NCBI RefSeq assembly: GCF_009858245.1
Contig: NZ_VMSB01000001.1
Span: forward strand, 1,178,001-1,242,000
Length of the DNA stretch: 64,000 bases
Direction of reading: 5' to 3'
Origin: Ornithinibacter aureus
Lineage (GTDB): Bacteria > Actinomycetota > Actinomycetes > Actinomycetales > Dermatophilaceae
The notes beneath the pieces are model-generated. The model worked only from the letters and a program-made list of their open reading frames with translations, was not told the DNA's origin and did not search any database. A program made the position numbers and the translations under genes. Positions within the stretch are counted from its first letter, which is position 1. Each line of letters begins with the position of its first letter. This document shows positions 9,290 through 18,229 of the stretch, piece by piece.

Positions 9290-9910
9290 CTACTTCTTGG
9301 CGGCCTCCTCGATCTCCTTCGCCTTCTCCTTGGCGGCATCCTTGACGGCGTCGGCCTCCTCGCGAGCCTCCTCCGGAGCGAGCACGCCCTCGTCCACCGC
9401 CTCTGCGATCAGGGCCGCCACCTGTTCGGCGGAGGCGCAGCCCTCCTCGAGCAACTGGTTGCGGCGCGTCGCCCAGGCGACACCGAGTGACTCGCGGCGG
9501 TCGATGGACAGGTCCTCACGGGCCGGGTTGAGGATGTCGGTCTCCTCCTCCCCCGCGTGGTGGTTGACGGCGGTGGCGAGCTCTTCGAGGGCGGCGTCGT
9601 ACTTCTTGGTGTCGGTGCCCTTGGCCTCCAGGAACGCGAGCAGGGCCTCGTTGATCTCGGCGTGCTCCTCCTCGCCGTGCTCCTCCTCGTGGGCGCCGAT
9701 GGCGCGGGCGCGGCGCAGCTCGGGGTAGACCTTCTCCTCCTCGGCCACGGCGTGCGCGACGAGCAGTTCAGCCAGGGCCTCGCGGGCGGCGGCGCGGTCG
9801 GTGTCGCTGCGACGGCACTCGCGCAGCAGGTTCTCGAAGAGGCGGTGGTCGTCGAGGATGAGCTCGATGACGTCGCCGGAGGTGGGTCGGGGGATCTCGA
9901 TGTCAGTCAT
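9290..9910 (-). CDS. Hemerythrin HHE-domain protein with charged helical tail
   Basis: A 206-residue protein with an HHE-type cation-binding four-helix bundle. Candidate di-iron ligands are the His in LILDDHRLFENLL, the His and Glu residues in VAHAVAEEEKVYPEL, and the later HEEEHGEEEH and AVNHHAGEEE pairs. The last 60 residues (EAVDEGVLAPEEAREEADAVKDAA onward) are Lys/Glu/Ala-rich and probably form an amphipathic helix or coiled coil. HHE proteins bind oxygen or take part in iron and nitrosative or oxidative stress responses; which applies here is unknown. The gene sits between rsmD and coaD, which are normally adjacent, so it is an insertion into the conserved block on the same strand. Confidence 0.85.
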   Translation of the reverse strand: MTDIEIPRPTSGDVIELILDDHRLFENLLRECRRSDTDRAAAREALAELLVAHAVAEEEKVYPELRRARAIGAHEEEHGEEEHAEINEALLAFLEAKGTDTKKYDAALEELATAVNHHAGEEETDILNPAREDLSIDRRESLGVAWATRRNQLLEEGCASAEQVAALIAEAVDEGVLAPEEAREEADAVKDAAKEKAKEIEEAAKK

Positions 9911-9993
9911 GGACCCATCGTCACCAATTCACCGACCGAAATGCGCCCGAGCATCCGACTTCGTGAGAAGGACGACGCCGGATGCCGGGTGGG

Positions 9994-10563
9994 TCAGGGT
10001 GCGGGGCGGGCCAGCCAGAGCGTGGTCTCGCCGTACGTGCGGGGCTTGCCGTCCCGTTCGAGCCCGTCGGGCCACGTCGGCTCCGGGCTGCGCTTCGACC
10101 GTTCGACGACCACGAGCGCCTCGGGGCCGAGCCATCCTGACGCGAGTCGGGCAAGCGCGGCACCCAGGGCGTCCTCGTCGACGTCGTAGGGCGGGTCGAT
10201 GAACACCAGGTCGACCTGCTCGAACTCCCCTGGTGCACGCGACAGCGCAGCGTCGACGCTCGAACGCGACACCCGCACCCGTTGACCCAGACCCAGGTCG
10301 CGCACGTTGCCCGCGATCACCTCGGCCGCGCGTCGGTCGGACTCCACGAGCAGCACCGACTGCGCTCCCCTGCTGGCGGCCTCGAGCCCGAGAGCCCCGG
10401 ACCCGGCGTAGAGGTCGAGCACGCGTGAACCGGCCACGGCGCCGCGGGCGTCGAGCGCGCTGAACAGGGCCTCGCGAACCCGGTCACTCGTCGGCCGGGT
10501 GCCCGATCCGGGCGGGGTGCGCAGCGTTCGGCCCCCGAGGGTTCCGGCGATGATGCGGGTCAT
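9994..10563 (-). CDS. rsmD: 16S rRNA (guanine966-N2)-methyltransferase
   Basis: SAM-dependent methyltransferase that modifies G966 of 16S rRNA in the 30S head. It begins MTRIIAGTLGGRTLRTP, the standard RsmD N-terminus, followed by TRPTSDRVREALFSAL. The SAM-binding motif I is VLDLYAGSGALGLEA and the catalytic motif IV is DLVFIDPPYDVD. Length of 189 is typical. The start codon overlaps the recG stop as TGATG, indicating translational coupling. Downstream there is an 83-base gap before the hemerythrin gene. Confidence 0.96.
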   Translation of the reverse strand: MTRIIAGTLGGRTLRTPPGSGTRPTSDRVREALFSALDARGAVAGSRVLDLYAGSGALGLEAASRGAQSVLLVESDRRAAEVIAGNVRDLGLGQRVRVSRSSVDAALSRAPGEFEQVDLVFIDPPYDVDEDALGAALARLASGWLGPEALVVVERSKRSPEPTWPDGLERDGKPRTYGETTLWLARPAP

Positions 10564-12767
10564 CAGCCACGCTCCAGGTAGGCGGCCTGCTCGGCGTCGA
10601 CCCGGGCGCGAACGGCCTCGGCGAGCACGGGGTGGTCGTTGAGGTCGGGGTCTGCGGCGACGAGCGCGAAGGCGTCCTCACGGGCATCGACGATGACGTC
10701 CTCGTCGTCCAGGATGTGCAGGAACTCCAGCTGGGTGCGCCGCCCGTGCTGCGCCGCCCCGAGGATGTCGCCCTCGCGCCGCTGCGACAGGTCGAGGCGG
10801 GCCAGCTCGAACCCGTCCGTGGTGGCCGCCACGGCGGACAGGCGGGTCATCGCCGGCTCCGCATCGGTGCCCGTGACGAGCAGGCACAGGCCGGGATGGC
10901 CTCCGCGACCGATCCGCCCCCGCAACTGGTGCAGCTGCGAGACACCGAACCGGTCGGCATCCATGACGACCATGACGCTGGCGTTGGCGACGTCGACCCC
11001 CACCTCGATGACGGTGGTCGACACGAGCACGTCGAGGTCACCCTGCTGGAACCGCCGCATGATGGCGTCCTTGTCCTCGGCGCTGAGCCGTCCGTGCAGC
11101 ACGCCGATCGACAACCCCGCCAGTGCGGGCTGCTCGAGCAGGGCCTCGTGCACGGCGTAGACGCTCTTCAGCGGCCGCGGCGGCAAGGCAGCCGCGTGAC
11201 CGGAACCGGGGTCGTCGTCGGGCACGGCCTCCTCGCGCAGGTCGGCACCGTCGGTGACGCCCTCGATCGAGCCGTCACCGGTGCCGTCATCGCCGATCCG
11301 CGGGCAGACGACGTAGGCCTGCCGACCGCCGCGGACCTCCTCGGCCACCCGCTCCCAGGTGCGCGCCATCCACCCCGGCCGCTCCTCAGGCACCACGTGG
11401 GTGGTGATCGGGGCCCGCCCGGCCGGCAGTTCTCGCAGGGTCGAGGTCTCGAGGTCGCCGAACACCGTCATCGCCACGGTGCGCGGGATCGGCGTCGCCG
11501 TCATGACGAGCACGTGCGGTGGCACGACACCCTTGCCGCGCAGGGCGTCGCGCTGCTCGACCCCGAACCGGTGCTGCTCGTCGACGACGACGAGCGCGAG
11601 GTCGAAGAAGTCGACGTTCTCCTGGAGCAGTGCGTGCGTGCCGATGACGATGCCGGCATCACCGCTGGCGACGTCGAGCAGGGTCCGGCGCCGCACCGCC
11701 GTGGGTTGGCTCCCCGTCAGCAGGGCCACCCGGGTCGCGTTCTCGGCACCACCGAGCATCCCCCCGTCGGCGAGGTCACCGAGCATCGTGGTGATCGTGC
11801 GGTGGTGCTGCCCGGCGAGCACCTCGGTGGGCGCCAACAGCGCCGCCTGCCCCCCGGCATCCACCGCGGCGAGCATCGCCCGCAGCGCCACCACCGTCTT
11901 GCCCGAGCCCACCTCACCCTGGAGCAGCCGGTGCATCGGCACCTCGCGGGCCATCTCGTCGGCCATCGTGGCACCGACCTCGCGCTGCCCCGCGGTCAGC
12001 TCGAACGGCAGCCGGGAGTCGAAGGCCTCGAGGATGCCCCCCGACCTCGTCGCGCGGGGCCGGGTCACCTGGCCGGATGCCGTGCGTCGCCGTTGCGCCA
12101 GCGTCACCTGGAGGACGAACGCCTCCTCGTAGCGCAGTCGCCGCCGGGCCTGCTCGACCTCCTCCCACGAGTTCGGGGTGTGGATGCCGCGCAGCGCCTG
12201 GGTGCGTGAGACGAGTCGGCGGGTGGTCCGCACGCTCTCGGGGATCGGGTCGGGCACCTCGTCGAGGACGTCGAGCACGCGGCGCACGCTCTCGGTGACG
12301 GTCCACGTGTGCAGCGACCCGACCGCGCGGTAGATGGGGATGAGGTCCTTGCGATCGCCGGCGTCGAAGTCGTCGAGCATCGTGTAGCCCGGGTGGGTCA
12401 GCTGGAGGCGGTTGTTGTAGGTGCCGACCACCCCGGCGAAGATGCCGCGTGCGCCGGGCACGAGCACCTTCTCGTGGCCCCAGGCCTTGAAGAAGGTGAT
12501 GTCGATGTCGTGCGTGCCGTCGGTGATGACGACGTTGAGCATGGTGCCCTTGCGCGCCTTCATCGACCGGGTGGTCGCGCTCTTGACCTCGGCGACGCCG
12601 ACGAGGAACTCGCCCGGCGTCACCGACCCGAGGTCGCTCTCGCGGGTGCGGTAGCGGCGCGGCCAGAACGCCAGCAGGTCGCCCACGGTGTGGATGTCAC
12701 GGGCCGTGGCGAACTTCTTGGCCGCGGTGGCGATGATCGGTGCCAGCCTGCTCGACTCCGTCGCCAC
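10563..12767 (-). CDS. recG: ATP-dependent DNA helicase RecG
   Basis: Branch-migration helicase that regresses stalled replication forks and processes recombination intermediates. 734 residues: an N-terminal wedge/OB region (GDLLAFWPRRYRTRESDLG, then the beta-rich VGVAEVKSATT segment), then helicase domain 1 with Walker A GEVGSGKTVVAL and the DEAH-type box VVDEQHRFGVEQ. TATPIPRTVAMTVFGDLE is motif III, and domain 2 carries VSTTVIEVGVDVANASVMV and QLRGRIGRGGHPG. A Gly/Asp-rich insert (about residues 489-522) lies between the two helicase domains. It is followed by rsmD (TGATG overlap) and preceded by the DAK2 gene (17-base gap), a typical actinobacterial trio. Confidence 0.97.
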   Translation of the reverse strand: MATESSRLAPIIATAAKKFATARDIHTVGDLLAFWPRRYRTRESDLGSVTPGEFLVGVAEVKSATTRSMKARKGTMLNVVITDGTHDIDITFFKAWGHEKVLVPGARGIFAGVVGTYNNRLQLTHPGYTMLDDFDAGDRKDLIPIYRAVGSLHTWTVTESVRRVLDVLDEVPDPIPESVRTTRRLVSRTQALRGIHTPNSWEEVEQARRRLRYEEAFVLQVTLAQRRRTASGQVTRPRATRSGGILEAFDSRLPFELTAGQREVGATMADEMAREVPMHRLLQGEVGSGKTVVALRAMLAAVDAGGQAALLAPTEVLAGQHHRTITTMLGDLADGGMLGGAENATRVALLTGSQPTAVRRRTLLDVASGDAGIVIGTHALLQENVDFFDLALVVVDEQHRFGVEQRDALRGKGVVPPHVLVMTATPIPRTVAMTVFGDLETSTLRELPAGRAPITTHVVPEERPGWMARTWERVAEEVRGGRQAYVVCPRIGDDGTGDGSIEGVTDGADLREEAVPDDDPGSGHAAALPPRPLKSVYAVHEALLEQPALAGLSIGVLHGRLSAEDKDAIMRRFQQGDLDVLVSTTVIEVGVDVANASVMVVMDADRFGVSQLHQLRGRIGRGGHPGLCLLVTGTDAEPAMTRLSAVAATTDGFELARLDLSQRREGDILGAAQHGRRTQLEFLHILDDEDVIVDAREDAFALVAADPDLNDHPVLAEAVRARVDAEQAAYLERG

Positions 12768-12784
12768 GTCAGGTCACCGCCAAC

Positions 12785-14527
12785 TCACTCCACCCCGATG
12801 AGCAGCGGGTAGACGGGTTGCCCCCCGTCGAGGACGAGGACCTCGATCTCGGGGCGGTCGCGTTCCAGGGCAGCCGCGGCCCGTTCGCCGAGGCCGGGTG
12901 CGGCGTCGGCCCCGACGACGAGGGTCACGAGCTCGCCACCGGCGGACAGCAACCGGTCGAGCACCTCACGGGCCGCGACCTCGATCTCGGTGCCGAGGAA
13001 GGCGACGTCGCCGTCGACGATGCCGAGGATGTCGCCGGGGTGGCAGACGCCCGCCCAGGTCAGGGCCTCCTTGGTCGCGACGGAGACGGCACCGTGGCGG
13101 GTGGCGACGGCCGCGCCGGTCATCGCGACGACGTTGGCGTGCACGGCGCGGGCAGGGTCCAGCACCGCGAGCGCGGCCAGGGTCTGCACGGTCGTGCGGG
13201 CCGGCACGACGTGGGCGTCGATGCCTTCGCCCATGGCGGCCTCGGCCGCGACCCCGGCTGCCATGAGGGTGTCGCGGTCGCCGGGCAGGATCACCACCGA
13301 CGGTGCGCCCGTGGCCCGGGCCGCCGCGAGCAGCTGCCCGGCCGACGCGCGCCGGCCCGGAGCCGACGGGACGACCGTGGCACCTGCCTCGCGCAGCAGG
13401 GTCGCGATGCCCGGGCCGGCGGCACACGCCACGACGGCGATGGGTGAGGGGTGTTCGCGGGTGCGCGCCTGGGTGGCGAAGTGGGAGATGCGGATCCGCT
13501 CGGGGCGTCCGGCGGCGATGCCGGCCTCGACCGCCGCGCCGGGGTCGTCGACGTGCACGTGGACGTTCCAGAGGTCAGGGCCGCCGACGACGAGGAGGGA
13601 GTCGCCGAGCCCGTCGAGGGTGTGGGTCAGGGTCTCGACCGCCGCCGGGTCCGTGGCGTTGAGCAGGTACATGACCTCGTAGGCCGGGCCGTCGCCGCCG
13701 GCGGCTCCCTCGCCGCCGTGGTCGGCCTCGCGGTCGAGGGGGTCGTGACCGGGCAGGGCCTCGTGACCGACCGCGCCCACCCCGACGGCACCGGCACCGG
13801 TCACGGTCACGGGGACGGCGCGCCATTCGTCGCGGCGCTGGAGGGCCGGGCCGGCCGAGAGCAGGGTGTTCTCGTCGTCGGTCCACCGTCCCGTGATGGT
13901 GCGATGGAACGACTCGAGCATCAGCACGCACCCGGCCCCGCCGGCGTCGACGACCCCGGCCCGGGCGAGCGCCTCGAGCTGGTCGGGGGTGCGCGCAAGG
14001 GCTGAACGGGAGGCGTCGACGGCGGCTTGGGCGACGTCGGCCAGCGACCCACCGCGGTTGGCGGCGTCGACGGCGGCGGCGGCCCCTGCATCCGCGACGG
14101 TGAGGATGGTGCCCTCCTGCGGGTGAGCGACGCACGCGCGGGCCGCGGCGGCCCCGCGGGCGAAGGCTGCAGCGAGCAGCGGTGCGTCGACCACATCGGC
14201 ACCGGCGTCGATGACGACGTCGCAGATGCCCCCGATGATCTGGCTGACGATGACGCCGGAGTTGCCGCGCGCCGAGAGCAGGATCGCCCGCTTGAGCGTG
14301 TGGCACTCGCGCACGAGGCTGGCGGTGCCGAGGATGCCGGCGCGCTCGTGGACGGCGACCACCTCGTCGATGGCTGCGTCGAACGTGAGGTAGAGGTTGG
14401 TGCCCGTGTCGCCGTCGGGCACGGGGAAGACGTTGAGGGCGTCGATCTCGGTGCGCCGGGCCGCGAGCGCCGCACGCGTCAACAGCGCCCAGTGGCGGGC
14501 GTCGGCAGCAGTGAGGACGTCGAGCAC
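12785..14527 (-). CDS. DAK2/DegV-type kinase-like protein (FakA/YloV family)
   Basis: A 580-residue protein with an N-terminal DhaL (DAK2) phosphotransfer domain: [18 protein letters not shown] holds the metal- and ATP-binding aspartates, and [20 protein letters not shown] is the second signature. A middle domain (about 300-370) and a C-terminal DegV-like half follow. In Firmicutes the homologue FakA phosphorylates FakB-bound fatty acids; in actinobacteria the substrate is not established and no fakB is in this window. The region between the domains (about 240-275) is Gly/His/Asp-rich and looks like a linker. It is the first gene of the leftward block, divergent from rpmB across a 143-base promoter region, and precedes recG as in many actinobacteria. 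Confidence 0.88.
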   Translation of the reverse strand: MLDVLTAADARHWALLTRAALAARRTEIDALNVFPVPDGDTGTNLYLTFDAAIDEVVAVHERAGILGTASLVRECHTLKRAILLSARGNSGVIVSQIIGGICDVVIDAGADVVDAPLLAAAFARGAAAARACVAHPQEGTILTVADAGAAAAVDAANRGGSLADVAQAAVDASRSALARTPDQLEALARAGVVDAGGAGCVLMLESFHRTITGRWTDDENTLLSAGPALQRRDEWRAVPVTVTGAGAVGVGAVGHEALPGHDPLDREADHGGEGAAGGDGPAYEVMYLLNATDPAAVETLTHTLDGLGDSLLVVGGPDLWNVHVHVDDPGAAVEAGIAAGRPERIRISHFATQARTREHPSPIAVVACAAGPGIATLLREAGATVVPSAPGRRASAGQLLAAARATGAPSVVILPGDRDTLMAAGVAAEAAMGEGIDAHVVPARTTVQTLAALAVLDPARAVHANVVAMTGAAVATRHGAVSVATKEALTWAGVCHPGDILGIVDGDVAFLGTEIEVAAREVLDRLLSAGGELVTLVVGADAAPGLGERAAAALERDRPEIEVLVLDGGQPVYPLLIGVE

Positions 14528-14571
14528 GGCCTCACCCTAACGGCCACCGCCGACGCCCGCGGGGAGGCGTT

Positions 14572-14601
14572 TTGGTTGCTCGGGCGTGGCTCGGCTACTC
14601 T
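14572..14601 (+). promoter_or_regulatory. Probable promoter of rpmB
   Basis: TTGGTT at 14572-14577 and TACTCT at 14596-14601 are separated by 18 bases, a plausible housekeeping -35/-10 pair. Transcription would start about 60 bases before the rpmB start codon. Assignment is by consensus similarity only. Confidence 0.5.
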
Positions 14602-14670
14602 TGTCCGGTTGCGCGCCTGCTCGTGCGGGCCGCCGAAGACCATCAATCACACCATCTCAGGAGTACACCC

Positions 14671-14865
14671 GTGGCTGCCAACTGCGACGTCTGCGGCAAG
14701 GGACCCTCTTTCGGGCACAGCATCTCGCACTCGCACCGCCGCACCAAGCGTCGCTGGAACCCCAACATCCAGCGCGTCAAGGCGCTCGTCGGCGACGCCG
14801 GTGTGACCCCGAAGCGACTCAACGTCTGCACCTCCTGCCTCAAGGCGGGCAAGGTCAAGCGCTGA
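14671..14865 (+). CDS. rpmB: 50S ribosomal protein L28 (zinc-binding form)
   Basis: Large-subunit protein of 64 residues. The GTG at 14671 begins (M)[20 protein letters not shown], the canonical L28 N-terminus, and is preceded by CAGGAG at 14658-14663 with a 7-base spacer. An open frame extends 99 bases further upstream but has no family similarity. Two cysteine pairs (CDVC and CTSC) make this the C+ zinc-binding version, in line with the C+ L32 at 5771. It is monocistronic: divergent from the DAK2 gene and followed by a strong terminator. Confidence 0.98.
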   Translation: MAANCDVCGKGPSFGHSISHSHRRTKRRWNPNIQRVKALVGDAGVTPKRLNVCTSCLKAGKVKR

Positions 14866-14887
14866 GGTCCCCTCACGCACCATGAAC

Positions 14888-14922
14888 CGGGCGGTCCCCT
14901 TGGGGGGCCGCCCGTTTTCGTT
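14888..14922 (+). terminator. Rho-independent terminator after rpmB
   Basis: A 12-bp GC-rich stem (14888-14899 with 14903-14914, one G-U pair) closes a 3-base loop and is followed by TTTTCGTTGT. It lies 22 bases after the rpmB stop and between the convergent rpmB and thiL genes. The inverted repeat could serve both directions, but the T-run favours plus-strand transcripts. Confidence 0.88.
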
Positions 14923-14947
14923 GTCCTCGGGGGGTTGCGGATGCCGT

Positions 14948-16021
14948 TCAGCGGGCGAAGTGGTCCCAGCCCTTCGCGTCGCCCGGCACCTCACCGTCCA
15001 CGGTGAGGTGGGGGCCGCCGGACCCGAGCGGGAGCACCCGGCCGATGACGACCCACGGGCGGTCGGTGTCCGGCGGCAGCGACGCCTCGCCGGCGAAGGC
15101 CCCGACGAGCGAGTGCTCCTCGCCGCCGGTGAGCACCTGGTGCCAGGCCTCACGCTCGCCGAGGGCAACCGTGAGCGACCCGGCGGCGAACCGTTCGCGC
15201 AGCACCGTGCCGTCGAGGTCGATCCCCACCTCGCTGGCCCGGGCGATCCGGGTCAGGTCGGTGACCAGGCCGTCCGAGACGTCGATGAGGGCACGTGCAC
15301 CGCACGCGCCGGCGCGCGGCCCTGCCTGCCACGGCGGCACCGGCGCCCGGTGATAGGTCACCAGCTCGCGGACGGCCGCGGACCGCGACGACCCGGCATC
15401 CGACCCCCTCCCACCACCGTCGCTGCACCCCGGCTCGTCCCAGACGGCGTCGCTGAGCGTGCCCTCTCCCCGGTGCAGCAGGGCCAGCCCGCCCCCGGAG
15501 AGGCCGAGCGACCCGCACACGGCGATGACGTCCCCGGGGCGCGCCCCGCAACGACGCACGGGCGCCCGACCGCGGAGGTCACCGAGCGCCGTCACCGACA
15601 CGACGACCACCCCGGCCGGAGCCCCCGACAGGTCGCCCCCCACCACCGGCGCCCCCGCCCGGGACGCCAGCGAGGCGATGCCGCGGGCGAGGTCCTCCGC
15701 CCACGACACCTGGAGGTCGGGGTCGGCAGCGAGCGAGACGAGCAGGGCCGTCGGCTCGGCACCCATCGCGGCGATGTCGGCGAGGTTCTGGGCCGCGAGC
15801 TTCACCCCGACGTCGTGCGCGCTCGACCAGTCGTCACGCCAGTCCAGGCCGCGCACCATCGAGTCGGTCGTCGCGACGACGGTGCCCCCGGGCGCGCCGA
15901 CCACGGCCGCGTCGTCGCCCGGGCCGACCGGCACCGAGGCCTCGTCGACGTGCCCGCTGCCGGCATAGATCGGGAAGATCCGGGCGAGGAGCTCACCCTC
16001 GCTGGTGTCGCGCAACCGCAC
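14948..16021 (-). CDS. thiL: Thiamine-monophosphate kinase
   Basis: Phosphorylates thiamine monophosphate to the active cofactor thiamine diphosphate. 357 residues from a GTG at 16021. The PurM/ThiL fold markers are present: SEGELLARIFPIYAG near the start, VGPGDDAAVVG with the metal-binding aspartates, TTDSMVRGLDWR, AQNLADIAAMGAEP, VVGGDLSGAPAG, and the C-terminal DVSDGLVTDLTRIA and TGGEEHSL. A poorly conserved insert near residues 195-250 is rich in Gly/Ser/Arg. It converges with rpmB and diverges from the Lrp-type gene. ThDP is used by acetolactate synthase (ilvB) in this window, though no direct regulatory link is visible. Confidence 0.95.
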   Translation of the reverse strand: MRLRDTSEGELLARIFPIYAGSGHVDEASVPVGPGDDAAVVGAPGGTVVATTDSMVRGLDWRDDWSSAHDVGVKLAAQNLADIAAMGAEPTALLVSLAADPDLQVSWAEDLARGIASLASRAGAPVVGGDLSGAPAGVVVVSVTALGDLRGRAPVRRCGARPGDVIAVCGSLGLSGGGLALLHRGEGTLSDAVWDEPGCSDGGGRGSDAGSSRSAAVRELVTYHRAPVPPWQAGPRAGACGARALIDVSDGLVTDLTRIARASEVGIDLDGTVLRERFAAGSLTVALGEREAWHQVLTGGEEHSLVGAFAGEASLPPDTDRPWVVIGRVLPLGSGGPHLTVDGEVPGDAKGWDHFAR

Positions 16022-16110
16022 CGTGACCTACCCTCCCGGAGACGTGGGGACCCCTCGCACGGTAGCGTGCGGGCAGCGCCTGTCACGACGGGCGTTCCGG
16101 CCAGACCGGG

Positions 16111-16136
16111 CCAACCCGGCCAACCCGGCCAACCGG
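16111..16136. repeat. Short tandem repeat, 9-bp unit, between thiL and the Lrp-type gene
   Basis: CCAACCCGG occurs at 16111 and 16120, and a one-base-shorter copy (CCAACCGG) at 16129. It lies in the divergent promoter region of thiL and the Lrp-domain gene. Slippage-prone; no function inferred. Confidence 0.75.
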
Positions 16137-16191
16137 CCACTGTCCGACGGCTCGACCTGCACAGACCCGACACGAAGAGGTGGCACTGAAA

Positions 16192-16425
16192 GTGGTACAG
16201 GCCTACATCCTGATCCAGACCGACGTCGGCCGCGCAGCGACCGTCGCTGCGTCGATCTCCGAGATCGAGGGCGTCGCCCTCGCAGAGGACGTCACCGGCC
16301 CCTACGACGTGATCGCCCGCGTCGAGGCCTCCACGGTCGACGAGCTCGGCAAGCTCGTCATCGCCAAGATCCAGGACGTCGAGGGCATCACCCGAACCCT
16401 CACCTGCACCGTGGTGCACGTCTGA
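16192..16425 (+). CDS. Stand-alone Lrp/AsnC-type effector-binding (RAM) domain protein
   Basis: A 77-residue alpha/beta-barrel protein corresponding to only the C-terminal ligand-binding half of Lrp/AsnC regulators; there is no helix-turn-helix. The GTG at 16192 gives MVQAYILIQTDVGRAA, the usual start of these stand-alone proteins, and GAAGAGG at 16174-16180 sits 11 bases upstream. A GTG at 16180 would overlap that ribosome-binding site and is disfavoured. EDVTGPYDVIARVEA is the conserved dimer/ligand segment. Such proteins form oligomeric rings that bind amino acids in other species; the partner is unknown. The stop overlaps the probable start of the DUF3515 lipoprotein gene, indicating a two-gene operon. 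Confidence 0.9.
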   Translation: MVQAYILIQTDVGRAATVAASISEIEGVALAEDVTGPYDVIARVEASTVDELGKLVIAKIQDVEGITRTLTCTVVHV

Positions 16426-16877
16426 TTCGGTACCGACTCCGTTCGACGGCGGCTGCGCTCGGCGCGGCCGCCATCGTGCTGTCCGGATGTTCCTCGGCGG
16501 TCGAGGTCTCGGTGCCTGCAGGGGGTTCGACCCCCGCCTGCGAGCTGGCTGGGGCGGCCTTCCCCGCGGAGGTCTCCGGGATGCCGCGCGTCGACACCGC
16601 GCCGACGTCACCTGCCGTGGCGGCCTGGGGCGACCCCGCGGTCATCGCCCGCTGTGGCGTGGGAGCGGCACCTCCCACCGATGTCGAGTGCCTGGAGGTG
16701 GACGGCGTGGGGTGGATACCCCAGGAGTTGAGTGACGGCATCCGGTTCACGTCGTTCGGCACCGATCCCGCGCTCGAGGTGCTCGTGCCAGGCACCTACG
16801 AGCCGGAGGGACTGCTGCTCCCGGCCTTCTCGGATGCCGTGCGTGCCCTTCCCGAGAACGGCCTGGCCTGCCGCTGA
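16422..16877 (+). CDS. DUF3515 family lipoprotein (non-canonical start codon)
   Basis: About 151 residues with a lipoprotein signal peptide: IRYRLRS, then AAALGAAAIVLSGC, the lipobox LSGC with the acylated Cys. The mature part (CELAGAAFPAEVSGM, CGVGAAPPTDVECLEVDGVGW to the C-terminal ALPENGLACR) matches the DUF3515 family, of unknown function, found beside ddl and thiL in many actinobacteria. There is no ATG, GTG or TTG in frame at a sensible place. The nearest upstream ones would swallow the Lrp gene, and the next GTG (16476) would delete the signal peptide. CTG at 16422 overlaps the preceding stop as CTGA, and ATT at 16425 is the alternative. Translation is probably coupled to the upstream gene. 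Confidence 0.75.
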   Translation: MIRYRLRSTAAALGAAAIVLSGCSSAVEVSVPAGGSTPACELAGAAFPAEVSGMPRVDTAPTSPAVAAWGDPAVIARCGVGAAPPTDVECLEVDGVGWIPQELSDGIRFTSFGTDPALEVLVPGTYEPEGLLLPAFSDAVRALPENGLACR

Positions 16878-16949
16878 GCGGACCTGCCAACCGGCAATGC
16901 CCGACCTGCCCATGCTCACACCCGGCCAACAGGGCCGCGCAGTCCGGGG

Positions 16950-18101
16950 TCAGCGCAGCCCGGTGCGGCGCTCCAGCGCCAGGGCGATGAGCTCGTCGAT
17001 GAGCTCGGGGTAGCTCAGCCCGGTGGCAGCCCACATCCGCGGGTACATCGAGCTCGGGGTGAACCCGGGCATCGTGTTCACCTCGTTGACCAGCACGTCG
17101 CCGGTCTCGGTGAGGAAGAAGTCGACCCGGGCCAGCCCTTCGCAGCCAGCCACGTCGAAGGCCCGGGCCGCCATCTCACGAATACGGGCCGACACGGCAT
17201 CCGGCACCTCGGCCGGGGTCACCAACCGCACGTCCGCGGCGGAGAGGTACTTCGCGTCGAAGTCGTAGAAGTCGTGGTTCTGCACGACGATGCACTCCCC
17301 CACGACGCTCGTGCGGGTCGCCTCGGTGCCACGCCCCTCGAGCACGCCGCACTCGATCTCGCGCCCGACCACCGCGGCCTCGACGACGACCTTGGGGTCG
17401 TGCTCGCGGGCGGCCTCGATCGCCGCCTCCAGCGCAGCAGGGTCGGACACCCTGGTGATGCCCATGCTCGAACCGGCCCGCGCAGGCTTGACGAACACCG
17501 GCCACGAGAGCCCGTGCACGGCATCCATCGCCGCGGCACGGTCGCGCCGCCACTCCTTGTCGGTGATGACGACGTACGGGCCGACCGGCAGCCCCGCAGA
17601 CGCCAGCAGCACCTTCATGACGTGCTTGTCCATCATCGCCGCGGATGCCGTGACCCCCGACCCGACGTACCTCACGTCCGCGAGGTCGAGCAGGCCCTGG
17701 ATCGTGCCGTCCTCACCGAACGGGCCGTGAAGCAACGGGAAGACGACGTCGACCTCGCCGAGCGTGCGCGGCGGCCGCCCGGGCTCCTGGACGACGAACG
17801 TCCGGTCGGTGGCACTGGTCGGCACGATGACGCTGGGGGCACCCGTGGCGACCTCGGGCGTGTGCCCGGACGCCAGGCGCAGCACCTCCGGGTCGTCGGG
17901 GGCGAGCACCCAGTGGCCGTCCCTGGCGATGCCGACGGGCACGACGTCGTACCGGTCGCGGTCGAGCGCCTCCAGGACACTGGATGCCGTGGCGCACGAC
18001 ACCGCGTGCTCGGACGAACGCCCGCCGAAGACGAGGGCGACGCGGATCCGGCGGGGCGCGCCCTCGCCGTCACGGGCAGGACTGGTCAGGTCGGTGCTCA
18101 T
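16950..18101 (-). CDS. ddl: D-alanine--D-alanine ligase
   Basis: ATP-grasp ligase that makes D-Ala-D-Ala for peptidoglycan. The ATG at 18101 gives 383 residues, starting with MSTDLTSPARDGEG and then RIRVALVFGGRSSEHAVS, the N-terminal signature. The ATP-grasp core shows VFPLLHGPFGEDGTIQG, MDKHVMKVLL, WPVFVKPARAGSSMGITRV, the omega-loop AKY, and LARVDFFLTETGDVLVNEVNTMPGFT with the metal ligands. The longer open frame upstream is not supported by similarity. It is convergent with the DUF3515 gene and divergent from the trans-sulfuration gene; the ddl-gpsA-plsC-murA neighbourhood is a conserved actinobacterial cell-envelope cluster. Confidence 0.96.
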   Translation of the reverse strand: MSTDLTSPARDGEGAPRRIRVALVFGGRSSEHAVSCATASSVLEALDRDRYDVVPVGIARDGHWVLAPDDPEVLRLASGHTPEVATGAPSVIVPTSATDRTFVVQEPGRPPRTLGEVDVVFPLLHGPFGEDGTIQGLLDLADVRYVGSGVTASAAMMDKHVMKVLLASAGLPVGPYVVITDKEWRRDRAAAMDAVHGLSWPVFVKPARAGSSMGITRVSDPAALEAAIEAAREHDPKVVVEAAVVGREIECGVLEGRGTEATRTSVVGECIVVQNHDFYDFDAKYLSAADVRLVTPAEVPDAVSARIREMAARAFDVAGCEGLARVDFFLTETGDVLVNEVNTMPGFTPSSMYPRMWAATGLSYPELIDELIALALERRTGLR

Positions 18102-18229
18102 CGCCGTCGACTCTATCGGCTGAGCGGGCCCGATCCCGGGCGCAGCCCCGATGCAGGTCCGTACGCCGGATGGCTGGGCCTTGCTCCGGTTGCAGATCGC
18201 TTCTCCAGTGGTGCGCCCTTGCAGCAGCG

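Noticed and set aside
10632-12209. Long open frame on the plus strand opposite recG
   Set aside because: It is an Arg/Gly/Val/Asp-rich antisense frame produced by the high G+C third positions of recG; no family resemblance and recG is intact.
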